A DNA stretch of 64,000 nt. It comes from Coriaria nepalensis (taxonomy: Eukaryota; Streptophyta; Magnoliopsida; Cucurbitales; Coriariaceae). The notes beneath the pieces are model-generated. The model made no database searches, was not told the origin of the DNA, and saw nothing but the letters and a program-made list of their open reading frames with translations. The number at the start of each line of letters is the position of its first letter. Within the stretch, counting starts at the first letter, position 1. Location of the stretch: the NCBI GenBank assembly GCA_027186245.1, contig CP114498.1:6641501-6705500 (forward strand), written 5' to 3'. Positions 1 through 10,545 of this stretch are shown in pieces. The position numbers were made by a program, and so were the translations under genes.

Positions 1-32
1 GAAAGGAATGTAGAGCAGCTCAATTGAAAATG

Positions 33-2530
33 TCATGTCCTCTTCATAAGATACCCCAATATGATACCAAGCAAGGCAATGATGAAAACATATATAAATC
101 CGATACCGCCTCGACTTTTGTCAACTCGACGTCTCAAGAGCTCCTGTATGTGACGGATGAAACTAATTTAGTTTCTTCATAAATTGAATAAGTTGGGTCA
201 ACATTCGAAAGAATTTCCAATCTTCATAAGAGAAGGTATGGAAGTAGCTTGAGTTAGCTTTAAGTAAATGCAAACTTTGTTTTATTCAAGAATCTAACTG
301 ATGCTTAAACAATAATTTGACATCATATCAAACATTAATTTATGGGTACACACCAACTTCTTTTAGGGAATTGACAGAATATTTCCCTTACCAGTTCTTG
401 CTGAAGCCACTTATTTTGCTGTATAGCATTATTTTTCTCTTCCTTCATCTTTGCAAGGAGAGATTCTACCTAAAAAATATAAATATTACAAAATAAGCTA
501 CTGATCACTAACATCATATCAAAACAACGAGAATGTAAATTGCATATGCAACTGGTGCTAGAAGAACATGAAAGTAAATTAAAAAAAAATAATAATAAAT
601 CTCAATGGGTAATTCCTTAAACATTCACCAAGATTCATCTGCGCATTAAAGAACGTCCAATAATCAAATCTCAAAGCTTTGAAAAAATGGTCATTAGCGG
701 AAAAAAAAAAAAGTGGCAGAACACTTGACATCTAAATAGTAAGCCAGGGATAACTTAGGTGATGCGAGTGGGGGGAAAATGTGCCTGTGTTGGCATATTC
801 AACTTGAAACTCAATGTGAAAGATCATATTTTTTACATGGGATTAAACATGAAAAGCTACTTTCTTGTGCCAGACTACAGGAAAGTTTATGATCAAGTTT
901 CAAATAATTACAAGTTACACTCCAAGACAAAGATACAAAATTTGAAGGAAAATTGGTTCTGCACTGAAAAAATTCAAATATATGAAACAGAGGTGGAATA
1001 TCAAACAATGGTCATTCAGCTTATGGTGAAAGTTAGTTCAGTTGACTGGATATTTCAAATGTTAAATAACTGTCTAAAAACATAGATGACATGGAGCCTC
1101 TGAAAAGGCTCTTTAATGTTATTCAAACAATAATTCAAATGCAAAACAATCTAAATAAAATATAGTGTTCCAGCAGGATTTCCAAGTGTCGACTAGAATA
1201 AAACCCTGGCATCTGAAATCATTTGTATTAGATCATCGGGAAGGGAAGAAAAAGAGCCACAACCATCAAAATGCAATGGAAAATAAAAAAGCTAACCACA
1301 CAAGTACATGCAAACCAAGAATAAAGGGCCGGAAAATAAGAAGGGACTAATACATTAGCGAATTCACGTTGAGGTCTATAAATGCAACTGAACAGTTAAA
1401 AGATTCCCGAGTATGATATTTACCTCTGATGAGTTACCCTGAGGTTCATCATGTCTCTCAACATAAGCCTTTGAATCCTACAGGCAGAGGTTCACCAGGA
1501 AAAAAAGAAAAAGAAAATCAATTACTCTGGAAAATGCATAAATTGAACAAGAAGCTTCATGAGAATAAAATTCACACCCCAATCCATTAAAGACTGACCG
1601 ATGTAAAATCAGAAGAATCATGGTTCCCATGGTCCGATATGGAAGCCCTAGGAGAAGAGCCTTCTTCAGAACCTTCCCGGACTGGAGATGGTGGTCGAGG
1701 AGGAGGAACATAGACCACCCTTAATTTGAACTCTTCCACTTCATTTCCAGACGCCCTATCAAACTACACAAGGTATGTAAACAAAAACCCAGTTGCAGTA
1801 TCCATATGGTAAGGCAATATAATTCCCCCACCAAAAGTCGAAAAAGTCTTAAGTTAATACCGTTTCAGATGTTATATCCTTTGGGGTGGCTCCTGCGCTA
1901 ACCACAGCACTTAGAAGCAGAAACTTATCCTTGCATTGCATATCAGGAGAGGCCTCCTTCTGTGCTTGCATTGTCACTTAACCACAAAATCATTAACTCA
2001 CAAAATGAAAATTAGAATCAAGGAGGAAATTACACACACGGAGAGAGAGGGAGAGGGAGAGATGTACCAATAACATCGCATGTGGACCATGGCAATACAA
2101 TCCCAGCGTTAGGCCTAACACAATACTTCCTAGGGTTTGTCGTCTTCACCTAGAAATGCAAACAATTTCAAATCAACAAAACTTCTAGGGCACAAACATC
2201 CCCTAAAAAATAAGGTCGTAAAATGTAATACCTTGAAAGCTATATAGTTAGCAGTCTTATTAGAGAGATGCAATGAACATGAGATCTGCTTCCGCAATTC
2301 GACTTCATTTTTTTTCGTTCGCCAAAATTCAAAAGCACAAAATTTCAGATATATTAAAAAAGCAGGATATATACAGAAAGCAAAGGATCTTAAAAGAAAG
2401 CGAAAATCTTCAGAAAAAGAAAGCGAAAATCTTCAGAAAAAGAAAGCGAAAGGGAGGCGGGATGAAGCTTACAGGGGAACTGGAGCTCCTGCGGCGAGAC
2501 GTCAAGAAGCTTGCCGGCGCTGGATTCCAT
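33..2530 (-). CDS. VAP27: VAP27-type vesicle-associated membrane protein (MSP domain), 8 exons
   Basis: Tail-anchored ER protein of the VAP family; family members bind FFAT-type ligands and tether the ER to the plasma membrane and cytoskeleton. Exons read by hand (minus strand): 2530-2473, 2302-2232, 2149-2068, 1976-1861, 1763-1599, 1477-1424, 469-392, 143-33. All junctions are GT-AG and phases join cleanly, giving about 244 residues, normal for the family. Exon 1 encodes MESSAGKLLDVSPQELQFP. The MSP domain continues with LRKQISCSLHLSNKT, KTTNPRKYCVRPNAG and VTMQAQKEASPDMQCKDKF. A Ser/Pro-rich linker and a coiled coil (LLAKMKEEKNNAIQQNKWL) follow. The C-terminal anchor has a GG/GxxxG-like hydrophobic run and ends in MKRT and TGA at 33-35. 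The exon 5 donor (GTCAGT) is the least certain junction. Family assignment is firm; which paralogue is not decided. Confidence 0.93.
2390..2455. repeat. Short tandem duplication in VAP27 intron 1
   Basis: A unit of about 23 bp (gaaagcgaaaatcttcagaa) occurs twice in a row with a third partial copy, inside the first intron of the VAP27 gene. It does not touch the splice sites. Confidence 0.7.
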
Positions 2531-3308
2531 AGCCTATCAGGGAAAACCACCTTACGAGTCTAACTGGTTGGCCGATGGCCGGACTGGGGAGAAGGTCTTC
2601 GGAAAATTCGAGACACCAGAGTGGGTTTTAGAAGACACAGAGGAGAGAGGTGGAATGCAAACTGTAAAGTTAGGACGTGGGCCAATATAACGTTGTCATG
2701 TTCTCTACCCTCCTCCACCCCACCACCTAGTTCGTTGGGTCAAATTGAGGGATACTTTTGTCATTTCGTATAGCAAATTAAAACATAAAAATGTATGTTT
2801 GCTAATTAATTTTTTTTTTTCAGAGTCCGTTTTTAATATCTTTAGAACACGGTTGTGAAAATAGTTTTTAGTTGAAAATTTGATTCGGTTGATTAAATTA
2901 TCGAAAACTATTCTTAACTTAAAAGATATTAAAAAGTTTCTTGGGAAAAACTTGTTTTTGATCCAGTTTTGGCCTAAACACAAAAACGTGTGTTTTGATT
3001 AATCTAGCCCTAAAATCTTTTACTTGAAGACTTCCACTCGATCCTCTCTGATGATACTGTCAAGATATCTCCAGCAGAAGAGATGTGTGGCCCCTCAATC
3101 TCAGATGGAATTATGTCTTCCGACTTCTTTCTCTTTTCTCTTATAGTAATCGATGCATATATCTTCTATTCATTCTCTCTCTATTATACGTATTTCTTTC
3201 TTTCCTATATCATCTCTCAATTCCACTTTGTTTTCTTAATTAATAAGTAAGATTTAAGAAACGAAATTCCTGATTAAAGAGAATCCAAACCAACGGGAAC
3301 ATTCTCTC
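2531..3308. other. Intergenic, VAP27 upstream region
   Basis: Upstream of the minus-strand VAP27 start. The part next to the start is GC-richer than its surroundings and probably holds the promoter and 5' UTR. The rest is AT-rich with CT-rich patches. No gene recognised. Confidence 0.5.
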
Positions 3309-3829
3309 TCAAGGATTGAGGCTCGCCACAAATGGAAGTATGTCCCTATTTGACTTGGTCAATTCAACAAAAGATGCAAGACATTCTGACATTTGTATAG
3401 AACGACTCTCCTTCTTCTTCAGCTTAGTAGCACTGTCTCCCACCAAATGATGGCTCTGCGGTGATACCTTCTGCATGAGACAAACTGACATGGACAGACT
3501 TGTCATGGGAAGGGGACATCACTGTGTTTTCCGAGCAGAGGCTCTAATGATTTATTTCAGGACTGTTGGGTATCCAGGGTGGAAGATAAGTTGGGCTCTG
3601 GTAGTCAATTTGGTTGAACTTTTGCTTCAACTATTTCATGTCGTACTTATAAGCAGTCTGGTTGTTCATGGCTTCTAAAATCCTCTTCCAAAACCCTTGG
3701 GTTGAAGACACCATCGGTCATATTGCCGTCGAAAACCTCAGCCAACATTATATCGATAAATAACTTCTCCGACATAGCAGACCAAATGGCAGCATCAACG
3801 ACAACGGCAAGAGTGTCTGTGGACGTCAT
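3309..3829 (-). pseudogene. Myb/SANT-like domain protein remnant (transposon-associated type)
   Basis: On the minus strand from an ATG at 3829 the reading contains WSAMSEKLFIDIMLAEVFDG, then FNPRVLEEDF, then, in a shifted frame, WKRILEAMNNQTAYKYDMK. This order (W...FIDIM...G...FN...W...I...Y) is the plant Myb/SANT-like domain found in L10-interacting-type proteins and in accessory proteins of PIF/Harbinger elements. At least one frameshift and an in-frame stop after YDMK break it. A later open stretch (3506-3309) is Ser/Lys-rich and ends without a recognised domain. I infer a dead gene or transposon accessory ORF. Confidence 0.55.
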
Positions 3830-4056
3830 CTAAGAATAAAAGATATATGTGAATGATATTATGAAATGGAATGGGAAAAAAGTAGCTACAGAAAATTAAA
3901 AAAAAAATAATGAAGAGTGAAAGTGAGGTTAACTTTGGTGAAGAAAGAAAGTGAAGATGGAGAAGAGTGAAAGGGAAAGTAGAGAAGAAGTGAAGAGGTG
4001 GAAGAGATAAAGAAGGCCATGTCTGCTAACGTGGGTTATTAATATTGATTTCTTAA

Positions 4057-4455
4057 TTAATTAGAGAACATGAACAGTGTTTTTATGGCTGTTTTCGACA
4101 ATTGGTAATACTCAAGATCAGGGGGTTTGCAGTTCTTATTAGCTTCCATTGCAAAGTAATAGGTTACTGCAGCCAGAATTGACGTCCATATTTTTGCTGG
4201 AAGCTCTATGAATGGAGTGGACGTAGTATTTTGGTAATGAATACTAAGCATGCCAAATAGGATCAGAATTGGATATTTAAAACCTGCATGCCAAGGTGTT
4301 GATGAGATGAAAGCGAGCATGCGACTGTCGATCCATCTATAAAATGATAATTTATAAATAAATAAATAAATAAAATCTAACACTCTCCATGCTAAATGTA
4401 AATCATGTGAAAGAGTAGTACGTCTCTTGTTACACGAAGGAAATAGAGAAATCAT
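4057..4455 (-). CDS. Hypothetical membrane protein fragment, possibly a terminal exon
   Basis: An open stretch of up to 132 codons on the minus strand ending in TTCTCTAATTAA at 4057. The part after about residue 40 looks protein-like: RWIDSRMLAFISSTPWHAGF, then two hydrophobic segments (around YPILILFGMLSI and IWTSILAAVTYYFAM) and a polar C-terminus. A pyrimidine-rich TTTATAG acceptor lies near 4340, so the true coding part may be an exon starting there. A possible small upstream exon encoding MMDLHLSR followed by a GT lies near 4845-4870, but I could not join the two convincingly. I do not recognise the family. It may also be a pseudogene. Confidence 0.3.
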   Translation of the reverse strand: MISLFPSCNKRRTTLSHDLHLAWRVLDFIYLFIYKLSFYRWIDSRMLAFISSTPWHAGFKYPILILFGMLSIHYQNTTSTPFIELPAKIWTSILAAVTYYFAMEANKNCKPPDLEYYQLSKTAIKTLFMFSN

Positions 4456-4544
4456 ACATGCATGTCATATATTTGTTTAATATATATACAAATTTCATTA
4501 TCATGATTAAAAAAAAAACGGTTTGTCAAAATTTTATTTGCTTC

Positions 4545-4621
4545 AGAAAATGAAGATCATAGTTTTATTTTGTAACCTAAACTATAACTCCATCCAAAGC
4601 GTCTTCATCAAAGAAGCCAAC

Positions 4622-4659
<38 letters not shown>

Positions 4660-4800
4660 GAGGTTTCCAGACCGATCCAAGACATCTTCATCAGAAATGA
4701 TCAAGATCATAGTTTTATTATGTTATACTAAACTATAATATCAAGACTTTCCAGACCGACCCAAAACATCTTCATCAGAAACCAACTATAAAGAAAAGAG
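4545..4800. repeat. Three degenerate tandem repeats of about 80-100 bp plus a (GA)n run
   Basis: A segment containing gatcatagttttatt, then aaactataa, then ccagaccgacccaaaacatc and tcttcatcagaaa recurs three times (about 4545-4625, 4670-4735 and 4736-4800) with small changes. A (GA)n microsatellite lies at about 4628-4658 between copies 1 and 2. Confidence 0.65.
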
Positions 4801-5330
4801 CACAGCAGAGCAGAGATGGTAGTAAATAATGAGTAGTACAAACCTGGACAGATGAAGATCCATCATCACTATTCCCTACTTCTCCGCTTAATTGATGGTT
4901 TCTTGCTCAACTACTTTCACTCTTTATAGAATATTAATTTGTTCTTTTAATCCGGTAATTATAAACATAAGTGGGTTTTGTGCATATATTATAAAATATG
5001 AAGTATCTTTTTACTAATTTTAAAACACAGGCGTTTTTAGCCGGGGGAAATTAATAGGATATAAAGAATTTGAAATCTGAGAGAAACAAGCTGATTTGGA
5101 GGAAATGAACGCTCTCTAAAATTGGAGTTGAAATTTGTGGGTCTACTAATTTCTTCTTGTGAATGAGAAAGATCTAGGCTTCAAGAATTAGGGTTCTTCC
5201 GGCTGTTCAATTTCGGTCTTCGGCTGATTCTTTTTTGTGCTTTGGCCCCCGAATTCGACGCGATCTTCCACCAGAACGGCCGACTGGCCGGGATCGCCCC
5301 GAGATGGTAAGAGGAATCCGATGAGAATAC

Positions 5331-6908
5331 ATGAACAAAGAAATGGATGTTTTTCCTGCTAAAGATATTGCTCGAGCTGGCTTTATTTCCGGCGATGAGC
5401 GGACAAGTACGCAGGTGAGTATTCGCCTAAACTGTAATGTGGTTGCGAGGTCAGGTCCCTTTTTCCTTGATCCAGGGTCCTCTTGTTGAGTCAAACGCGA
5501 TTGAATTTTTCCCCCCTTTTGTCTTCTTGAAGCCTTACGCTCTCTTTTCTTTGATTGTTGATTTAGATATCAGAAGAACTTGAGAAGGTTGAAGAGACGC
5601 TGGATTTGGTTGCTCGTGAAAGTCTAGATACAAGTACCGGAAATTCATCTCAGGGACTGAAGCCTGAAATAGAAGATGGTGAAGAGCTTTTCAGGTACTT
5701 CTCACCCCAAACCCCGACAACCCCCCCAGCGCAACAATTGAAAACTGATACTCTTCTTGATAGGAGAGATGCTATGAAGAATGAATTAGAAGGAAATAGA
5801 GAGGTGCTTTTGGTTGAAAATAATGAATTGGATGCTGTGGAATCTGAAGTTGGAGAGAACGAGGATGCTTACATGTCAGAGATTTCACCTCAGCTAGGTT
5901 TGCTTCTTTTTTTGTTTTTTTTTTTTTGTTTTTAATCTATCAATGTAAAGATCTTGTTTTTATAGAAAATGACCATGATAGACTTCCAGATCAATGCAGG
6001 AGTAGCCGTTCTGGTTCAATGGCTGAGAAAGAGGACCAACTAACTAATCCGGACAATCTTGCTGATGCCCTAAACAATCTCTTCATGAGCGTCTCCACCA
6101 TGATCAAATCTGACCTCCTTGTAAGTTGGTCATTTTGAAAATTCCTATAAGTTGGTTCGTTAAGTGCTAACTTTTCCTTACTTTGATCGTGCTGATCTGA
6201 TTTTAAATTTAGGGAGATATAGAGATTCACCTCCCCAACTCTCTCTCTCATACTCAGTGGTATTCCTTATTTCTAGGGCCTGAATTTCATCAAAACGCAC
6301 AATGCTCTATAGATCTTCTGCTCTTTGTATGCTTCACTGACTCAAATTTGTTATCCCCTATGATTAATGTTTATAGAACATAGATTTAAAGCAGTTGAGA
6401 TCAGCCAAATCGCAATTGCAAAGCCTTCTGTGGCTGGATTAGACCTTTTCATATAGTTTGAAATATACATACCAATCGTCCAACACATTCTGTTCCCATG
6501 AGTTTTTTTGAGCTTCCAAAATTCCCAAAACGGATCTTCTATTATCAATATGTTATTAAAAAGATATTTCTTTATCGGTACAAAACGGATGATGTTCCAT
6601 TTGGATTACTCTTGTATAGGGGACTAGCAAACAGTTGGAACTTGTGGAGAAGATGAATCTGAGAGTAGCAGAAGAATATGACGGATTTGGGGATGTAGCC
6701 TGAGGGCTCAGGGTTTTTGTGGAGCAGATGAAGTGCAAGAGCGGTTGCTTTGACGACTACATTCATCAGATTGAGGCGATTGAAAAGCACGTAACTGAAT
6801 TTGAAGCTCGTCTCTGTTCTTGATAAACATGTTTCTTTGATTGAATCAAAGATGCTATCCCTCAAACCCCTTTCGTGGGGAGCTTTTTTTGACGGCCTGT
6901 CTCAATAA
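5331..6908 (+). pseudogene. BLOS2: BLOC-1 subunit 2 (BLOS2) homologue, disrupted in its last exon
   Basis: BLOS2 is a small coiled-coil subunit of the BLOC-1 complex, which in plants acts in endosome-to-vacuole sorting. Exons fit at 5331-5414, 5567-5897, 5966-6120 and 6620-about 6908, with clean GT-AG borders and matching phases. The conserved core starts near ATG 6019 (MAEKEDQLTNPDNLADALNN) and continues LFMSVSTMIKSDLL, then in exon 4 GTSKQLELVEKMNLRVAEEY and FGDVA. There a TGA at 6701-6703 interrupts the frame; the homologous text resumes (GLRVFVEQMKCKSG). At about 6809 one extra C shifts the frame, and the remaining conserved end (VSVLDKHVSLIESKMLSLK) lies in the next frame to a TAA at 6906-6908. 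The acidic N-terminal extension of exons 1-2 is not part of the usual short BLOS2. Two independent lesions suggest a pseudogene; assembly error is the alternative. Confidence 0.8.
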
Positions 6909-7337
6909 AGCCGTTAGTTTGTAATGCTAAACACCGCCCACCTTCACCAGATTATTTTCTGTATTAAGGTCAACCTCAAATAGTCCACCATTCTTAACCG
7001 CTGCAATGAGAAAAGGAAAGTAAGAAATCGATCGTATCATGTAGTAGAGAGGGAGGCGAAAGAGATATCATAATGACCAAAACTCAAGAAGAAGCAGAAT
7101 AACTGACTTCTTAAAAAATGTCGGATAAGAATTTATATAATTATCACTACAGGAACAGTTGCTTACAACATGTAAAGGCCATCCCAGTCTACTATTATTT
7201 GTCACGATTCAGCCTTCGAGCAAAGAATCAGAACTTTGATACAACCTTCATCTTCTTGTATTTGACTCAAGTCCGAGAAGTAATTTAGAATTGAAGTCAG
7301 AGTCTCAACTAGTCTCTAAATATTGTATTTTAAACCT

Positions 7338-8942
7338 TTAACCAATAAGACTTTCCAGCATCTTGTAAATCTCCTCTGTTCTAGGATGAGTCTGGTCGTG
7401 AGAATAAAATCGATAAGCTTGATGATCCACCTCAACCCAACTACAACCCGGAGTTTTACTTCCACTCTCTTCCTTCAAAACTCTTCTAACCTTCCTTACC
7501 TCATCCCATTTCCCCATTTCCACATATATATTAGCCAACATGCTTAAATACCCACCATTTTTTGGATCAATCTCAATCAACTTCTTCACTGAAAACTCTG
7601 CCAAATCCATACGCCCATAAATCCTGCACCCATTAAGTAAAGAACCCCATACAACCTCATCTGGTTCAATACTCATCCCATTAATAGTCCCTATTGCCTC
7701 TTCAAACCTTCCTGCTCTTCCTAGAAGGTCTATTAAGCATCCATAGTGCTCGATCTGAGGTTCAATCCCAAAAGTTCGTTTCATTAAGTCAAAGTAAATA
7801 CACCCTTTTTCTACTAATCCTCCATGGGTACAAGCATTTAACAATCCGACAAAAGTAACCCCATCCGGTCTTATAGTAGTAGAACTATTTCTAGATCGAA
7901 TCATTTCCTCAAATACATTGATTGCATTTTCACTTTGGCCATGGAGTGCAAAACAATTAATCATGGAATTCCATGATGTCAAGCTTTTATCCTTTGCCAT
8001 GTCAAAAACCTGTCTTGCTATTTTTAGATTCCCACATTTCCCATACATGTCTACTAAAGCATTTGAGATGAATGAAGATAAAGTACTACCACTATAACCA
8101 TGTTTGTAAACATAGCCATGAATCCATTTACCAAGCTTAAGCATTCCAGTATGCCCACAAGCCGAAAGTGCACACACCGTTGTTACTAGATTCGGCCAAT
8201 TACCATGGTCCTGACCACCCTCTAATGCCAATATAGTCATTCTTCTGAAGAAGATAATTGCTTCAGAAAAAAACCCATTTTGCGTAAATCCAGCAATAAC
8301 AGCATTCCAAGCAGGAATATCTCTTTCTGGCATTCTCTCAAACAACGTAACAGCATTACCGATTTCTCCTAATCTAGTATACCCAGAAACCATAGCAGTC
8401 CAAGTCACAACATTTCTATCAGACATTTCATCAAACATCTTACGTGCAGTACCAATATTCGAACAGGAACGGGAGTATGAATCAACAAGCGCTGTTTGCA
8501 CAACTGGGTAAGATCCAAAACCCGATTTGATGATCTGGGTATGGACTAATTCAGTCAAATTGTCACACTCCAGATTAGATTCAAGCTCAGGACAGCATTT
8601 TAAGACATGTGGGTAGATAAATTGGTTGGGTTGAGGGCTTCCTTGACGAACCATGCGACGGTACAGTAAAATGGCGGATTGATGGTCGGGCTGAGAAGCA
8701 TAAGAGGTTATCATGGCGGTGTAGAGATGGACATTAGGAGAGTGAAGGTGGTCGAAGATGAAGCGAGCGTAATGGAGGTCGGAGAGAACGAGATTGCAGA
8801 AGCGGACGAGCTTGAAGGTGTAGAATTGAGTCTCGCTGTGTCCAATTGTGATCAGAAAGGCTTGGAGTTGCTTGAGATGGGTGAGATTATGGCATTTTTC
8901 TAGGAGGTCTCGGACATGTTGGTTTAGATTCAGTGAACGCAT
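7338..8942 (-). CDS. Pentatricopeptide repeat protein, PLS class, E subgroup, 534 aa
   Basis: Intact intronless minus-strand ORF from ATG 8942 to 7338. PLS-class PPR proteins bind organellar RNA sequence-specifically; E-type members mostly act in C-to-U editing or RNA maturation in mitochondria or plastids. Repeat signatures are visible throughout: VHLYTAMITSYA (71-82), NVVTWTAMVSGYTRLG (177-192), DIPAWNAVIAGFTQNG (208-223), ALVDMYGKCGNLKIARQVF (295-313), SLTSWNSMINCFALHG (320-335), PDGVTFVGLLNACTHGGLVE (359-378), HYGCLIDLLGRAGRFEEAI (399-417). The E region follows (PDEVVWGSLLNGCRIYG) and ends GCSWVEVDHQAYRFYSHDQ (499-517). There is no DYW deaminase domain. The N-terminus (NQHVRDLLEKCHNLTHLKQL) is typical of the family and resembles At1g33350 as I remember it, but that orthology is tentative. 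Organelle targeting is inferred from the family. Confidence 0.93.
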   Translation of the reverse strand: MRSLNLNQHVRDLLEKCHNLTHLKQLQAFLITIGHSETQFYTFKLVRFCNLVLSDLHYARFIFDHLHSPNVHLYTAMITSYASQPDHQSAILLYRRMVRQGSPQPNQFIYPHVLKCCPELESNLECDNLTELVHTQIIKSGFGSYPVVQTALVDSYSRSCSNIGTARKMFDEMSDRNVVTWTAMVSGYTRLGEIGNAVTLFERMPERDIPAWNAVIAGFTQNGFFSEAIIFFRRMTILALEGGQDHGNWPNLVTTVCALSACGHTGMLKLGKWIHGYVYKHGYSGSTLSSFISNALVDMYGKCGNLKIARQVFDMAKDKSLTSWNSMINCFALHGQSENAINVFEEMIRSRNSSTTIRPDGVTFVGLLNACTHGGLVEKGCIYFDLMKRTFGIEPQIEHYGCLIDLLGRAGRFEEAIGTINGMSIEPDEVVWGSLLNGCRIYGRMDLAEFSVKKLIEIDPKNGGYLSMLANIYVEMGKWDEVRKVRRVLKEESGSKTPGCSWVEVDHQAYRFYSHDQTHPRTEEIYKMLESLIG

Positions 8943-9330
8943 TCTTTTTCGGTCAGTAGAATATTTTCTACTTGTTTTGAGGATGTTTTGAAATGATTAT
9001 CTGGATTCTTTTTTGTCACATAATTTTGGGGTTTTTATTGGATTCTGTTGCCACCTCAGCATTCTTTTTACTGTATGAGATAGGTTATGTAAAATTTCCG
9101 TACGAGTCATCGAGAGCAGATATGACAGATACTTTTTAAATTCTTTTTAAACCCATCCTGCTATAAATATTCACAGTATATTCGGTGGATAATAGATATC
9201 TATCTATTTTAATTAAAAAAAGAATGAAAGAAGTAATTTCTTCGCTTTCAAATTTGATATTATAATAACTAAAATTCGGTTTTTTTTTATTAAATATTTT
9301 TTCTTTTTCATGTTTATTTAAAAGTTATAA
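8943..9330. other. PPR gene upstream region
   Basis: AT-rich spacer between the PPR start and the repeat region. No ORF or recognised element. Confidence 0.4.
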
Positions 9331-9334
9331 TACT

Positions 9335-10325
9335 TTACGGGTCGAATGGTCGAAGACTCCATCGACCATTTGAGTAAACTATATAAATTATAATACTTTA
9401 TGAGTCGATAAAGCTATTGACTCATCAACCCATAAAATAAATTAATCATACATGCTAGAAGTTTGGAAACATGATAATTTTGACATGTTGCATAATTCGC
9501 TCAGAAATCAGTCATGTTTCCGTCTCTCTAGACCAAGTTCTTGGTCTAGATCGGTAATTCAGATTGAGAGACGTTATATGATACCTCGGTCTGGGAAAAA
9601 GAAAAAAGCTCAGTCTAGATCAAAAACCCAGACTGAGAGACGTTGTATGAGACCTAGGTCTAGGAGAAATGACCTCGATCTGGATTGAGAACTTAAACCG
9701 AGAAATATTATATGAGACCTCGGTTTGGATAAGAAACTCAAATCGATAGACATTATATGAGACCTCGGTCTTGATTGGAAACTCAGACCGAGAGACATTA
9801 TGGGAGACCTCGGTCTGGGAAAGAAGAAAAGACCTCGGTTTGAATTGGGAACCTATACCAAGAGACGTTATGGGATAACTCGATTTAGGAAAGAAGAAAA
9901 GACTTCAGTCTGAATCGGAAACTAAGACCGAGAGACGTTACATGAAACCTTAGTCTGGGAAAAAAGAAAAGACATCGGTCTGGATTGGGAACTTAGACCG
10001 AGAAATGTTACATGAGACTTCAGTCTGGGAAAGAAGAAAAGACCCGTAGAGTAAACTATTAATAACTTCTAGTTTACTAGTCATGAGACCCGTAGAGTAA
10101 ACTAGTAAGACCTCAGTCTGAATTAGCAACTCAGACCGAGAGATGTTAAATGAGACCTCGATCTGGGAAAGAAGAAAAAACCTCAGTTTGGATCGAGGAC
10201 TCAGACCGAGAAACGTTACATGAGACCTCGGTCTAAGAAAGAAGAAAAAATTCGTAGAGTAAACTAGTCATAACTTCTAATTTACTCTACGGGTCGAATG
10301 CCTCATTGACCCTTCAAGTAAACTA
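9335..10325. repeat. Minisatellite with a 70-bp (45+25) unit, flanked by direct repeats
   Basis: From about 9510 to 10250 a motif beginning gacctcggtctgg recurs many times. The regular unit is 70 bp, for example 9831-9900, 9901-9970 and 9971-10040. It is made of a 45-bp part (gacctcggtctgg, then ctcagaccgagagacgtta) and a 25-bp part (gacctcggtctgggaaagaa). Units at 9717-9805 keep only the 45-bp part. Each long part holds a small inverted repeat (cggtctg / cagaccg). A foreign 68-bp block (gacccgtagagtaaact) interrupts the array at 10041-10108. Related text tacgggtcgaatg...agtaaact lies on both sides (9337-9380 and 10287-10325) as direct repeats, so the whole region may be one transposable unit. 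No coding function seen. Confidence 0.8.
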
Positions 10326-10545
10326 AAATGGCGGGGGGGTGGGCGGATAACCGCCGTAACCGCCCACCATGGTGCTGGAGGATAACCGCTCGCTAGTGCA
10401 AATAGCGGATATAACCACTATAACCGCCCTCCATGGAGGTGGTAGAGAACCGCCGTAACCGTCTACCATGGTGGTAGAGAATAACGGCTCGCTAGTGCAA
10501 ATGACGAATAGTGGATATCCATATTCGCTATTTGCACAACCGTAA
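10326..10545. repeat. GC-richer two-copy repeat (ccgccgtaaccg)
   Basis: Two copies of about 100 bp share ccgccgtaaccg, ccatggtg and cgctcgctagtgcaaat (starts near 10350 and 10452). A run of G lies at the left edge. It adjoins the 70-bp array and may belong to the same element. Confidence 0.6.

Noticed and set aside
9452..9798. Arg/Ser-rich ORFs in the minisatellite
   Set aside because: Repeated peptides are a by-product of the tandem DNA repeat read in an open frame.
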